A program made the translations under genes and the position numbers. The notes beneath the pieces are model-generated. The model saw only the letters and a program-made list of their open reading frames with translations, was not told the DNA's origin and did not search any database. From Nevskiaceae bacterium (GTDB lineage Bacteria > Pseudomonadota > Gammaproteobacteria > Steroidobacterales > Steroidobacteraceae), in contig VEQP01000023.1 in NCBI GenBank assembly GCA_018883185.1, positions 1-50,259 of the forward strand: a stretch of 50,259 nucleotides of DNA, in the 5' to 3' direction. Numbering within the stretch: position 1 is the first letter of the stretch; every line of letters starts with the position of its first letter. Below are positions 16,649 through 25,666 of the stretch, piece after piece.

Positions 16649-16711
16649 CGGGCCTCCGGGGGCGTTGCTGGATTACGGAACTAAACGCAGGTCAATCGAC
16701 TGCCGCAAATG

Positions 16712-16723
16712 CTAACGCGTTAG
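16712..16723. promoter_or_regulatory. Perfect 12-base palindrome CTAACGCGTTAG, possible operator
   Basis: A perfect inverted repeat sits in the 155-base divergent intergenic region between the amidohydrolase (starts 16648) and the lysophospholipid acyltransferase (starts 16804). Its symmetry suits binding by a dimeric repressor. No regulator gene is adjacent, so the protein is unknown. A 12-base palindrome can also occur by chance. Confidence 0.35.
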
Positions 16724-16803
16724 TCCGGTATTTCACATTTTTGTAGCCAAATCCTCATACCCTCGTCACTCACTGCCCTACCTGAAACAACCGGTGATCA
16801 ACC

Positions 16804-17682
16804 ATGTCAATGGACTCCGGCTCGCTCGATGATCAGTGGCCACCGCCGTTGCCTGATTCGCAAGGCTTCATGGCTCCGCCCGTGCCTTCGCCGCTGGAGG
16901 CCTTGCTGGCTTTCACTGGAGCGATCAGCCGCGATTTGGATGGCGGCCGACGTGTGGTGGCCCGCAGTCTTTGGTTGGTGGCAGTGGCGCTCATCTGCCT
17001 TCCTCCTCATCTGCTGTGGCGGGCAGTTGGCTGGCCTTCCCCGTGGTCGCGGCTTTTCATGAGTTGGGCTTGCCGGGCGTGCGGCATACGCGTGCAAATA
17101 ATCGGCAGACCGTTGCGCCGCAACGTGTTCTTCATTGCCAACCACTTGAGCTGGTCTGACGCGCTGATTCTGGGCGGCATTACCGGGACCTCCTTTGTCG
17201 CCCAGCATGGGATCGCCGTCTGGCCGGTACTGAATTTTCTCTGCCGGTTGAACGACACAATCTTCGTCAACCGCTCCGAGCGCTTGCGCGTCGTAGAGCA
17301 AATCGATGCGCTTCGCACGCAGTTCGCGCAACGACCGATGCTGGCGCTGTTTGCCGAGGGCACGACGAGCGACGGACGTCGGCTACTGCCGTTCAAGGCT
17401 TCGCTGTTCGCCATGTTGTTGCCCGCGCCCCCTGCGGTGCGTGTACAACCCGTGGTGATCGACTGTGATGAAGCCGGGCGTGAACTCGCTTGGATCGGCA
17501 TGGAAACCGGTGCGCAAAATGCCTGGCGTCTGCTCTCGCGCCACGGTACTTGGTGCGTTCGGGTGCATTTTCTCGAAGCTTTCAGTCCGGAGGAGAGTTC
17601 GGATCGTAAAGCGCTGGCATCGAGAGCCCGGGCGGTGATTGCAAGCCGACTCTCGGGCACTCTGGGCGGGCGTTCGGTCTAG
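16804..17682 (+). CDS. Lysophospholipid / 1-acylglycerol-3-phosphate acyltransferase (PlsC-like)
   Basis: 292 residues. An N-terminal hydrophobic segment near residues 55-75 should anchor it in the inner membrane. The four PlsC blocks are visible: NHLSWSDALIL (HX4D, His near 114), FVNRSERLRVV, the glycerophosphate-binding FAEGTTSDG (EGT), and a Val/Pro-rich fourth block VRVQPVVIDC. The reaction would transfer a fatty acyl chain to a lysophospholipid. It could also act on lyso-ornithine lipid (OlsA-like), since these subfamilies look alike. A glycerophosphodiesterase follows after 9 bases, suggesting a lipid-turnover operon. Confidence 0.85.
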   Translation: MSMDSGSLDDQWPPPLPDSQGFMAPPVPSPLEALLAFTGAISRDLDGGRRVVARSLWLVAVALICLPPHLLWRAVGWPSPWSRLFMSWACRACGIRVQIIGRPLRRNVFFIANHLSWSDALILGGITGTSFVAQHGIAVWPVLNFLCRLNDTIFVNRSERLRVVEQIDALRTQFAQRPMLALFAEGTTSDGRRLLPFKASLFAMLLPAPPAVRVQPVVIDCDEAGRELAWIGMETGAQNAWRLLSRHGTWCVRVHFLEAFSPEESSDRKALASRARAVIASRLSGTLGGRSV

Positions 17683-17691
17683 CGCAAACTC

Positions 17692-18885
17692 GTGCAACTC
17701 CTATCGCGGCGGGTGTTACTGAAGACGGCAGTGAGCTGTGCACTGCTGCAGAGCGCCGCGACGGGCTCGGTGCGAGCGGCACGTCCGACGCAAACGGAAC
17801 CACCTCTGGTTATTGCCCACCGCGGATGTTCGGCGTTAAGACCGGAGCACACACTTGAGGCCTATGCCAAAGCGATTGAGGATGGCGCCGATTTCATTGA
17901 GCCGGATCTCGTCGTCACTCGCGATGGGCAGTTGGTCGCGCGGCATGAGAACAACCTCGCGGATTCGACCGATGTAGCGATCAAACCGCAGTTCGCCAGC
18001 CGTCGCTGCGTCAAGATCATCGACGGCGAGCGGCGAGAGGGCTGGTTTGCCGAGGACTTCACGCTTGAAGAGTTGCGCAGTCTACGGACGCGTGAACGAT
18101 TCGTGGATATGCGGCAAGAAAGCCGGCGTTACGATGGACTGTTCGGGATTTGCACGTTGGAGGAGATCGTTGATCTGGTTGAAGCTAAGGCCAAGTCGCA
18201 CCAACGCATAATCGGTCTTGCGCCGGAGTTCAAGCATTCGAGTTACTTCCAGGGTCTGGGTCTTGCGCTGGAGCCTTTGCTGCTCGCACAGATCGAAACT
18301 AGTGCCTATCTTCGACGGTGTCCGCTGATCCTGCAGTCGTTCGAGATCAAAAACCTGCAGCAACTCCGAGAACGGCTGTCGACATTGCCGAACGTCCAAT
18401 TGATGCAGTTGATTGGAGACCCGCGGCGCCGGCCATGGGATGCTGAGGCCAGAGGCGCGGACACCAGCTATGGCGACATGCTGAGCCCGAGAGGGCTCGC
18501 GGCGGTGGCCGAGTACGCGGACTACGTTGCGCCACCAGCCCGTGTGCTCATACCGCTCGATGCCGAGCAACGGCTCGGTGAGCCGAGCGGAATTGTCGAG
18601 ACGGCGCATACGGCGGGGCTGCTTGTCGGTACGTGGACGTTTCGTCCGGAGAACCGTTTTCTTCCAGCAGATTTTCGCGATGGCGGTGCGCCAGAGGCGC
18701 GCAATGAGCTAGGCAGTGTCGCCGAGATGCAGCGTTACTTGGCCCTCGGCATCGATGCCCTGTTCACCGACGATCCGGGGCTAGGCAACATCGCGCGCGC
18801 GGGCCGACACGACATGAGGCTCCGTCACGGACCCGCCGGAGCCATGATAGAACCATTTCGACGGTGGCCGATCCCCCCCAGGTGA
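17692..18885 (+). CDS. Periplasmic glycerophosphodiester phosphodiesterase (GlpQ-like)
   Basis: 397 residues from a GTG start, with a leader MQLLSRRVLLKTAVS and a hydrophobic run, possibly a Tat signal (SRRVLLK), ending near VRAA. The GDPD barrel starts with LVIAHRGCSALRPEHTLEAY (catalytic His-Arg and Glu), DFIEPDLVVTRDGQLVARHE (metal-binding E and D, second His) and ends with DALFTDDPGL. Length and motif order fit periplasmic GlpQ, which hydrolyses glycerophosphodiesters to glycerol-3-phosphate and an alcohol. The gene is 9 bases after the acyltransferase and abuts the next start directly, so the three are likely co-transcribed. Confidence 0.88.
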   Translation: MQLLSRRVLLKTAVSCALLQSAATGSVRAARPTQTEPPLVIAHRGCSALRPEHTLEAYAKAIEDGADFIEPDLVVTRDGQLVARHENNLADSTDVAIKPQFASRRCVKIIDGERREGWFAEDFTLEELRSLRTRERFVDMRQESRRYDGLFGICTLEEIVDLVEAKAKSHQRIIGLAPEFKHSSYFQGLGLALEPLLLAQIETSAYLRRCPLILQSFEIKNLQQLRERLSTLPNVQLMQLIGDPRRRPWDAEARGADTSYGDMLSPRGLAAVAEYADYVAPPARVLIPLDAEQRLGEPSGIVETAHTAGLLVGTWTFRPENRFLPADFRDGGAPEARNELGSVAEMQRYLALGIDALFTDDPGLGNIARAGRHDMRLRHGPAGAMIEPFRRWPIPPR

Positions 18886-20391
18886 ATGACCTACACCGGG
18901 TATCATCACGAGATGAAACCCGATATGAAGACCGCAGACATCGATCTCACCCTCGACCCGCAGGATTGGGAGGCATTTCGAGCACTTGCCCACCGCATGA
19001 TCGATGACAGTCTCGATCACCTGAGCACGCTTCGCGACCGGCCGCCTTGGACACCGCCGTCCGCCGAGGTGGTGGCAGCGCTGTCGGGCGAACCGTTGCC
19101 GCGGGCTCCGCAGGGCGCCGAACAGGTGTACGCCGAGTTCCTGCAGCACGTGCTGCCTTACACCGCCGGTAATCGTCACCCGCGGTTTTGGGGCTGGATG
19201 AAATCCAACGGCACTCCGCTCGGCATGATGGCCGACATGCTCGCCGCCAGCATGAACGTGAATGCGGTGGGAATGAATCAATCCGCCACGCTGGTTGAGT
19301 TGCAGGTCATCAAGTGGCTGGCCGAGGCCATGGGTTTCCCGAAAGACGCGAGCGGGATCATGGCGAGCGGTGGAACGATGGCCAATGTCATCGGCCTTGC
19401 CGTCGCCCGTAACGCGCGGGCGGGTTTCGATGTGCGCCAGAACGGTCTCTACGGTCAGCCGCGCCTCACGGTGTACGGTTCGACTGAGACCCACAGCTGG
19501 GTCACCAAGTGTCTCGAGCTCATGGGTATGGGACGGGAGTCGTTCCGCGCGGTTCCTGTGGGGCATGACTATCGCGTTGATGTGGATGCGATACGTCGCA
19601 TGATCGTCGCGGATCGCGCCGCCGGTCTGCGCCCGATCTGTGTGATCGGTACCGCAGGGACCATCAACACGGGGGCGATCGATGATCTCGATGCCATCGC
19701 GGATCTGGCGCATGAGGAGGGTCTTTGGTTCCATGTGGACGGGGCCGTCGGCTCGCTCGGCGTGCTTTCGCCAACGCTACGACCGCTGTTTCACGGTCAA
19801 GCGCGCGCCGATTCCCTCGCGTTTGATCTGCATAAGTGGGGCTACTTGCCCTACGAGGTGGCCTGCGTCCTGGTGCGGGATGCCAAGGCACACCGCGATA
19901 CGTTTGCGACCGCCGCCAGTTATCTCAAGACCGAGGAGCGTGGCGTGCTGGCAGGCGGGCTCGTGTTCGCCGAACGCGGCGTTGAACTATCGCGCAACTT
20001 CAAGGCCTTGAAAGCCTGGATGGCCCTGAAGGCAGAGGGTACCGAGCGCATTGCCGCGATCATGCAGCAGAATGTCGCGCACGCGTGCCGCTTGGGCGCA
20101 GCGCTTGCGGCATTGCCGGATGTGACGCTCGAGGCCCCGGTTTCTTTGAACATCGTCTGTTGGCGCGTCACGCCGCCGGGTACGACGCCCGTGGAGCAGG
20201 ATCAACTGACCCGCGAGGTGCTGCTGCGCCTGCAGGAGACCGGCACCGCAGTCTGCAGCGGTACGGTGCTGCGTGGCCGAACGGTGATCCGCGTCGCAGC
20301 TGCCAATCACCGTAGTCGCTGGGCTGATTTCGAAGTGCTCCTCGCGGCGGTGCCGGCCATAATCGACGTTGCGCGCCGCACGATCGCCTAA
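18886..20391 (+). CDS. PLP-dependent group II amino acid decarboxylase
   Basis: 501 residues. The sequence has the fold-type I decarboxylase pattern: GNRHPRFWGWM and MGFPKDASGIMASGGTMANV (phosphate-binding region), TETHSWVTK, WFHVDGAVG (the Asp that pairs with the pyridine nitrogen, near residue 283) and LAFDLHKWGYLPYEV (the PLP-binding Lys near residue 317). This is the aromatic-L-amino-acid / glutamate / aspartate decarboxylase family. The substrate cannot be read from motifs. The ATG directly follows the stop of the glycerophosphodiesterase; a second ATG ten codons in is also possible. Released amines could feed the local oxidoreductases, but that is speculation. Confidence 0.87.
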   Translation: MTYTGYHHEMKPDMKTADIDLTLDPQDWEAFRALAHRMIDDSLDHLSTLRDRPPWTPPSAEVVAALSGEPLPRAPQGAEQVYAEFLQHVLPYTAGNRHPRFWGWMKSNGTPLGMMADMLAASMNVNAVGMNQSATLVELQVIKWLAEAMGFPKDASGIMASGGTMANVIGLAVARNARAGFDVRQNGLYGQPRLTVYGSTETHSWVTKCLELMGMGRESFRAVPVGHDYRVDVDAIRRMIVADRAAGLRPICVIGTAGTINTGAIDDLDAIADLAHEEGLWFHVDGAVGSLGVLSPTLRPLFHGQARADSLAFDLHKWGYLPYEVACVLVRDAKAHRDTFATAASYLKTEERGVLAGGLVFAERGVELSRNFKALKAWMALKAEGTERIAAIMQQNVAHACRLGAALAALPDVTLEAPVSLNIVCWRVTPPGTTPVEQDQLTREVLLRLQETGTAVCSGTVLRGRTVIRVAAANHRSRWADFEVLLAAVPAIIDVARRTIA

Positions 20392-20393
20392 TC

Positions 20394-22634
20394 GTGTCGT
20401 TAGTCGTGCGTTACCTTGTAGTCGCCCTTTTGGCGGGTCTCGCGTTCGCTTCGCGCGCGCAGGGTATGACCGTAGACGGTCGCTTGGACGAGCTCGAGTG
20501 GCAGACGGCCGAGAGCTTTGCGGAGTTCCGTGTGATGGAGCCGCTGACGGGCGCAGTGCCGGAACATCGATCGACGATGCGGGTGCTGGCACGGCCTGAA
20601 GGCCTGTACCTCGCCATGGAGACGTCGGTGCCGCGCGAATTGCGGGTGCGCGGTCGATCGCCGCGCGACGCCAAGCCGCTGCCGGCCGATCCGTTCGTGT
20701 TCATCGTGGATTTCGAGGGTGAGGGTCGGTCGGCGTACGAGTTCACGGTGACGATCAGCGGCAGCGTCCGCGATGGGGTGGTGCTGAACCAGACACAGAT
20801 TTCGTATGACTGGGATGCATTCTGGCTGCACGGGGTGCACGAGACCGACGCCGGTTGGTCAGCGGAAGTGATGATCCCGTGGTGGGTCGCGCCCTCAGGA
20901 CAAGCGGGCGAGGGGCCGCGAACGATCGGCGTCTATGGCGCCGTATACATGAAGGCGCGCTCGCGGCGGTTCGCTTTCCCGGCGATCGAGGCACTGAATC
21001 CGACGTTTGTGCAGGGCTTCCAGCGTGTCACTGTGCCGCGCTACTCCGGTCAGGCGCTCGACTTCTATCCCTATGCCGCCGCTGATCGCGATCTGCTGGG
21101 CAGTCGCACCCGGGCACGGGCGGGCATCGACGTGTTTTGGAAGCCGAACGGCTCGAATCAACTGACCGCCACCTTGAACCCGGACTTTGGTCAAGTAGAG
21201 AGCGACGATCTGGTCGTGAACTTCTCCGCCACCGAAACATTCTTTGGTGACAAGCGACCTTTTTTCACGGAAGGCCAACAATTTTTTGACCTGGGCTTCG
21301 GCAAAGCGGGGCGCCTGGTCAACACGCGGCGTATCGGTGCCGCGCCGGATGCGGGAGAGGCAGGCACCAGCGATGTGCGGGCTGCGGCCAAATACACGGG
21401 TCAGTCGGGTGCTCTCGAGTACGGCCTCTTCGCGGCGCTCGAAGACGATACCGTCGAGTCTCTGGGTCGGGAGTTTCTGGCGACGCGATTGCGCCGCAGC
21501 ACCGATGAGTTTGCGCTCGGTTGGCTCGGTACGTGGGTAGATCGACCGACGCTCGGACGCGACGCGCAGGTCAACGCCATCGATCTCGACTGGTATCCGC
21601 GCGATGCCGTGGCACTGCAGGCGCGCGCGATACGCTCCGAGCTGGAGGGTCGGGGAATCGATGCGGTGGGCTATGGCGCGACGGTGGCGCTGCGTTACCA
21701 GCCCGGCGGTTCGTTTTCCCAGAAAGTGGAAATGACCTGGTTGGACGACGACTTCAACGTCAACGATCTCGGCTATCAAGAGCGTGCGAACGTACGCGAG
21801 ATCACCGCGGAGACCACGCTTTTTCGCCGTTCGTATCCTGATGGACACTGGCTTAGCGCCAGTCAGTGGGTTTTCGAAGGCGAAGCGTTCCGGAACCAGA
21901 CGGGCGAACGCCTGCCTGGTCGGTTCGAGGTACGTCGCGGCCTCAGTCTACGCAACGGTGACTTCCTGACATTTTCGGCATGGCGCGAGTTTTCGGGGAT
22001 CGACGATCGCATCACTCGAGGTAATGGTGATTTGCAGCTCGACTCTGGGGGTGGCGCCTCGGTTCACTGGAAGCCGGCGGAGTCGGGTCCTTGGCGTTTT
22101 GATGTCGAGGGCAACATCCGTCAGGAGTCTTTGGGCGGTTCAGCTTGGAACCTGAGCGTTGCACCGAAATGGGTGCCGACCGATGCGCTGAATCTCGCCT
22201 TTAAAGTCGAGGTCGATGATAACGACGGTTGGCTTATCTGGACGGGTGGCAGCGAAGTCGGCACGTTCCGTCGGCGCGAATATTCCGCCGCGCTGGAGGG
22301 TAACTGGTTCCCCGCTTCGCGCCACGAGTTGCGCCTGAAATTCCAATGGGTGGGACTCGATGCTGAAGGTCGTAACGCCTATTCGGTGGCAGGGGGTGCC
22401 CAACCGCAGCGTCTCGCCGTACCGCCGGCGGATTTCAGTCTTGCGCAGTTCGGTTTGCAGCTGCGTTACCGATACGAGATCGCGCCGCTCTCCGATCTGT
22501 ATTTGGTCTACGGTCGTGGCGGCGAGTTTTTCGAGCAGGGTTCGCGGCGTCGCGGCGCAGGCGGGCTGTGGAGCGATGCGCTTGATCGCACTACTGCGGA
22601 TCAGGTATTCCTGAAACTGCGTTACCGGTTTTGA
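20394..22634 (+). CDS. DUF5916 protein: CBM9-like N-terminus and outer-membrane beta-barrel
   Basis: 746 residues from a GTG start, with a signal peptide ending near ASRAQG. Residues about 28-210 resemble a family 9 carbohydrate-binding domain (VDGRLDELEWQTAE, then DPFVFIVDFEGEGRSAYEF). The C-terminal two thirds (DUF5916) has alternating aromatic beta strands (KPNGSNQLTATLNPDFGQVE, GDKRPFFTEGQQFF) and ends in KLRYRF, a terminal aromatic that fits BAM-dependent outer-membrane insertion. Function unknown; members often sit near carbohydrate or amine metabolism genes. It begins two bases after the decarboxylase stop. Confidence 0.82.
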   Translation: MSLVVRYLVVALLAGLAFASRAQGMTVDGRLDELEWQTAESFAEFRVMEPLTGAVPEHRSTMRVLARPEGLYLAMETSVPRELRVRGRSPRDAKPLPADPFVFIVDFEGEGRSAYEFTVTISGSVRDGVVLNQTQISYDWDAFWLHGVHETDAGWSAEVMIPWWVAPSGQAGEGPRTIGVYGAVYMKARSRRFAFPAIEALNPTFVQGFQRVTVPRYSGQALDFYPYAAADRDLLGSRTRARAGIDVFWKPNGSNQLTATLNPDFGQVESDDLVVNFSATETFFGDKRPFFTEGQQFFDLGFGKAGRLVNTRRIGAAPDAGEAGTSDVRAAAKYTGQSGALEYGLFAALEDDTVESLGREFLATRLRRSTDEFALGWLGTWVDRPTLGRDAQVNAIDLDWYPRDAVALQARAIRSELEGRGIDAVGYGATVALRYQPGGSFSQKVEMTWLDDDFNVNDLGYQERANVREITAETTLFRRSYPDGHWLSASQWVFEGEAFRNQTGERLPGRFEVRRGLSLRNGDFLTFSAWREFSGIDDRITRGNGDLQLDSGGGASVHWKPAESGPWRFDVEGNIRQESLGGSAWNLSVAPKWVPTDALNLAFKVEVDDNDGWLIWTGGSEVGTFRRREYSAALEGNWFPASRHELRLKFQWVGLDAEGRNAYSVAGGAQPQRLAVPPADFSLAQFGLQLRYRYEIAPLSDLYLVYGRGGEFFEQGSRRRGAGGLWSDALDRTTADQVFLKLRYRF

Positions 22635-22651
22635 TTCTTAGAGGGTGGAAT

Positions 22652-23767
22652 ATGAAATGGCTGCTGTTGTTCGTGCTGCTCGCAGGTGTGCCCAAGGCGC
22701 TGGCAGAGCAGTCAGGCCGTGAAAGCGATCGCCTCATTGCCGAGTTCGGTCTTCGCGAGGCAGCGACGCCGCTGTCTGCGCAGCCGCGCTGGCGTCCGCC
22801 GCAGAAGATCATCGTCGATACGGGCGTGCCGGGGCTGCTTGAAGCACTGCGCAGTCAAGCGCCCGGCGTGCAGTTCGTCGGCGCGAGCTCTCCGGTGACG
22901 GCAGTGGCCGTCGCTGCCGGGGCCGATGCGGTCATCGGTCGATCGGCCTTCATTTGCGATGAGCGAGTGCTTGCGGCCGGAAAGGATCTGCGCTGGTTGC
23001 AATCGGTGTATGCGGGTGTTGAAGCCTGTGCCGCCCGGGCCGACGTGCTGCGTGAGCGTCAAATCATCGTCACCAATCTACGCGCGATCTCCGCGCCGGT
23101 CATCGCTGAGCACGTGATCGCCTTCACGTTTGCGCTCTCCCGCGGTCTGTATGCCTGGATTCCCCTGCGCGAACAACGGCTGTGGGCAGACGACTCGAGC
23201 CGTGCACCCATGTCCGTTATCGCGGGCAAGACGATGCTGGTCGTCGGGCTCGGCGGCATCGGTGGCGAGGTGGCCAAGCGGGCCAACGCGCTCGGCATGC
23301 GCGTGATCGCAACGCGTGCCACCCCGCAGCAGAAGCCCGCGTACGTCGATTACGTCGGCAACTCGGCTGAACTCGCGGCATTGATCAGCCAGGCTGACGT
23401 GGTGGTCAACGCCTTGCCGCTGACTGCCGAAACCCGCGGTATGTTTGATGCTGCGATGTTCGCGCGCATGAAGCGCACGGCGTTTTTCATCAATGTGGGT
23501 CGGGGACAGACTGTAGTCACGGCCGATCTGACGGCAGCACTGAAAAATCGCACTATCGCCGCGGCGGCACTCGATGTCGTCGACCCAGAGCCGCTGCCGA
23601 AGGACGATCCGCTGTGGGCGCAGCCGAATCTGGTGCTGACACCGCATATTTCCGGTGACTCGGATCTCGGTGTGGAGTCGAGCGTGCGCGTGCTGCGCGA
23701 GAACCTTCGCCGTTATGTGGCGGGTGAGCGCATGCTCTCGCTCGTCGATATCGGGCGCGGCTACTGA
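22652..23767 (+). CDS. D-2-hydroxyacid dehydrogenase with a Sec signal peptide
   Basis: 371 residues from the ATG at 22652, which has GAGGGTGG just upstream; an in-frame TTG at 22631 would overlap the preceding gene. The N-terminus MKWLLLFVLLAGVPKALAEQ is an obvious Sec signal. The rest is a NAD-binding D-isomer dehydrogenase: VGLGGIGGEVAKRANALGMR (GxGxxG), INVGRGQTV (substrate Arg), DPEPLPKDDPL (Glu) and LTPHISGDS (catalytic His), so the catalytic triad is complete. Exported members exist in a few gammaproteobacteria, but a NAD enzyme in the periplasm lacks an obvious cofactor supply. Neighbours are DUF5916 upstream and an ABC exporter downstream. Confidence 0.86.
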   Translation: MKWLLLFVLLAGVPKALAEQSGRESDRLIAEFGLREAATPLSAQPRWRPPQKIIVDTGVPGLLEALRSQAPGVQFVGASSPVTAVAVAAGADAVIGRSAFICDERVLAAGKDLRWLQSVYAGVEACAARADVLRERQIIVTNLRAISAPVIAEHVIAFTFALSRGLYAWIPLREQRLWADDSSRAPMSVIAGKTMLVVGLGGIGGEVAKRANALGMRVIATRATPQQKPAYVDYVGNSAELAALISQADVVVNALPLTAETRGMFDAAMFARMKRTAFFINVGRGQTVVTADLTAALKNRTIAAAALDVVDPEPLPKDDPLWAQPNLVLTPHISGDSDLGVESSVRVLRENLRRYVAGERMLSLVDIGRGY

Positions 23768-23788
23768 GGCTGCGGGGCACGGCCTTAG

Positions 23789-25666
23789 GTGTTCAATCGT
23801 CTGTTCAGTTGGATCGAGTCGCTCGTCGATCCCTTGCCGCCCGAGCCCCCGACAGTTCCGCCGCGGGGTCTGGTGGATTTTTGCTGGCACTACACCCGGC
23901 CGTTCTGGCCGCTGTTGCTGGCTGCCACGCTGCTGTCGGCGTCCATCGCCCTGCTCGAGGTGTTTCTCTTCGCCTTTCTCGGTGATCTCGTCGATCTGCT
24001 CGCCGGTGCCGACCGCGCGCATTTCTGGCAGACATATGGCGATCGGTTGCTGTGGATGGCGGCGCTCGCCCTGATTGCGTTGCCGCTGCTCAATTTCATC
24101 AGCGAGGCGGTGGTGCACCAGGGGCTGCGCGGCAATTTCTCGATGCGCATACGCTGGATGGCCCACCGCTACCTGCTGCGTCAAAGCGTCGATTTTTTTG
24201 CCAGCGACTTTGCAGGGCGCGTCGCCACCAAGGTGATGCAGACGGCCCTCGGCGTGCGCGATGCGGTGATGCGCCTCACTGAGGTGCTGGTCTACGTCGT
24301 GATCTATTTTTTGGGAGCCCTGCTGCTCGTCGCGTCGGCAGATCGCTGGCTGATTGCGCCGCTGCTGATTTGGCTTGCCGGTTACATCGCTGCGGGTTGG
24401 TACTTCATCCCGAAGCTCGGCAAGCTCTCGGAAGCCCAAGCAGACCTGCGCTCGCTTGTGACGGGTCGTGTGGTCGACAGTTACACCAATATCCCGACGG
24501 TGAAGCTGTTTGCACATGCCGATCGTGAGGATGCCTACGCCAAGGAGGGCATGGAGTGGATGCTCTCGGCCGTGTACCGATCCATGCGCATGGCCACCTT
24601 GCTGACCGCGACGCTGCAGGCGCTCTCAGGATTACTGATATTTGGGATGGGCGCGATGTCGGTCTGGCTGTGGTATCAGGGTGATCTCAGCACGGGCGCC
24701 ATCGCTTTTGCGGTCGGTCTGACGCTGCGCATGCAGGGCATGTCCCAGTGGATCATCTGGGAAATCGCCACGCTCTTCGAGGATGTGGGCGTCGTGCAGG
24801 ATGGCATCGAGACCATCGCGAGGGAGCACGCGATCAAGGACGCTGCATCGGCCACGCCACTGGTGGTGTCGGCGGGCGCGATCCGCTTCGAAGAGGTGAC
24901 CTTCAACTACGGCAAGTCCGTCGCGGCCGGGGAGCGAGCAGTGCTGGATCGGCTGACGCTCGACATCGCTCCGGGCGAAAAAGTTGGACTCGTCGGTCGC
25001 TCCGGTGCGGGCAAGTCAACATTGACGAATTTACTGCTGCGGTTTTACGACATCGAGCGCGGTCGCATTCTCATCGATGGTCGCGACATCGCCGGCGTGA
25101 CCCAGGATTCGCTGCATGCGGCCATTGGCGTCGTGACGCAGGACACCTCGCTCCTGCATCGCTCGGTACTCGAGAACATCCGCTACGGCAAACCCGACGC
25201 GACGCTGGACGAGGTCATGGCCGCATCCCGCAAGGCCCACGCCGATGAATTCATCGCGGCGTTGGTCGACCCTGCGGGCCGTCGCGGTTTGGATGCACAC
25301 GTCGGTGAACGGGGCGTCAAACTCTCGGGCGGGCAACGCCAGCGTGTGGCGATCGCCCGGGTGCTGCTCAAGAACGCACCGATACTGGTGCTGGATGAGG
25401 CCACGAGTGCGCTCGATTCCGAGGTTGAGCAGGCGATTCAGGAAAATCTCTACGCCTTGATGGAAGGCAAGACCGTGATTGCCGTGGCCCACCGGCTCTC
25501 CACAATTGCCGCGATGGATCGACTGGTCATCATGGACAAGGGTGTCATCGTTGAGCAGGGCACGCACCGGGAACTGCTCGATCGTGGCGGGCTTTATGCC
25601 ACCTTGTGGCAGCGTCAATCGGGCGGTTTCCTGACTGACTCGGTCGATCAGCTCTTAGTGAACTGA
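23789..25666 (+). CDS. ABC transporter, fused transmembrane and ATPase domains (MsbA/HlyB-type exporter)
   Basis: 625 residues from a GTG start. About six hydrophobic helices between residues 45 and 320 form the exporter membrane domain. The ATPase follows with Walker A GRSGAGKST near residue 405, the ABC signature LSGGQRQR near 512, Walker B ILVLDEATSALDSE near 531 and the H-loop AVAHRLST. Domain order TMD-NBD indicates an exporter that works as a homodimer. Cargo is unknown; lipids or a product of the upstream genes are possible. Its 3' end overlaps the convergent PTPS gene by 19 bases. Confidence 0.88.
   Translation: MFNRLFSWIESLVDPLPPEPPTVPPRGLVDFCWHYTRPFWPLLLAATLLSASIALLEVFLFAFLGDLVDLLAGADRAHFWQTYGDRLLWMAALALIALPLLNFISEAVVHQGLRGNFSMRIRWMAHRYLLRQSVDFFASDFAGRVATKVMQTALGVRDAVMRLTEVLVYVVIYFLGALLLVASADRWLIAPLLIWLAGYIAAGWYFIPKLGKLSEAQADLRSLVTGRVVDSYTNIPTVKLFAHADREDAYAKEGMEWMLSAVYRSMRMATLLTATLQALSGLLIFGMGAMSVWLWYQGDLSTGAIAFAVGLTLRMQGMSQWIIWEIATLFEDVGVVQDGIETIAREHAIKDAASATPLVVSAGAIRFEEVTFNYGKSVAAGERAVLDRLTLDIAPGEKVGLVGRSGAGKSTLTNLLLRFYDIERGRILIDGRDIAGVTQDSLHAAIGVVTQDTSLLHRSVLENIRYGKPDATLDEVMAASRKAHADEFIAALVDPAGRRGLDAHVGERGVKLSGGQRQRVAIARVLLKNAPILVLDEATSALDSEVEQAIQENLYALMEGKTVIAVAHRLSTIAAMDRLVIMDKGVIVEQGTHRELLDRGGLYATLWQRQSGGFLTDSVDQLLVN

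Noticed and set aside
23078..24517. Long minus-strand open frame of 479 codons opposite the D-2-hydroxyacid dehydrogenase and ABC genes
   Set aside because: The plus strand encodes two clear enzyme families there; the antisense product has no recognisable motif and is rich in His, Arg and Gln, as expected from a GC-rich shadow frame.
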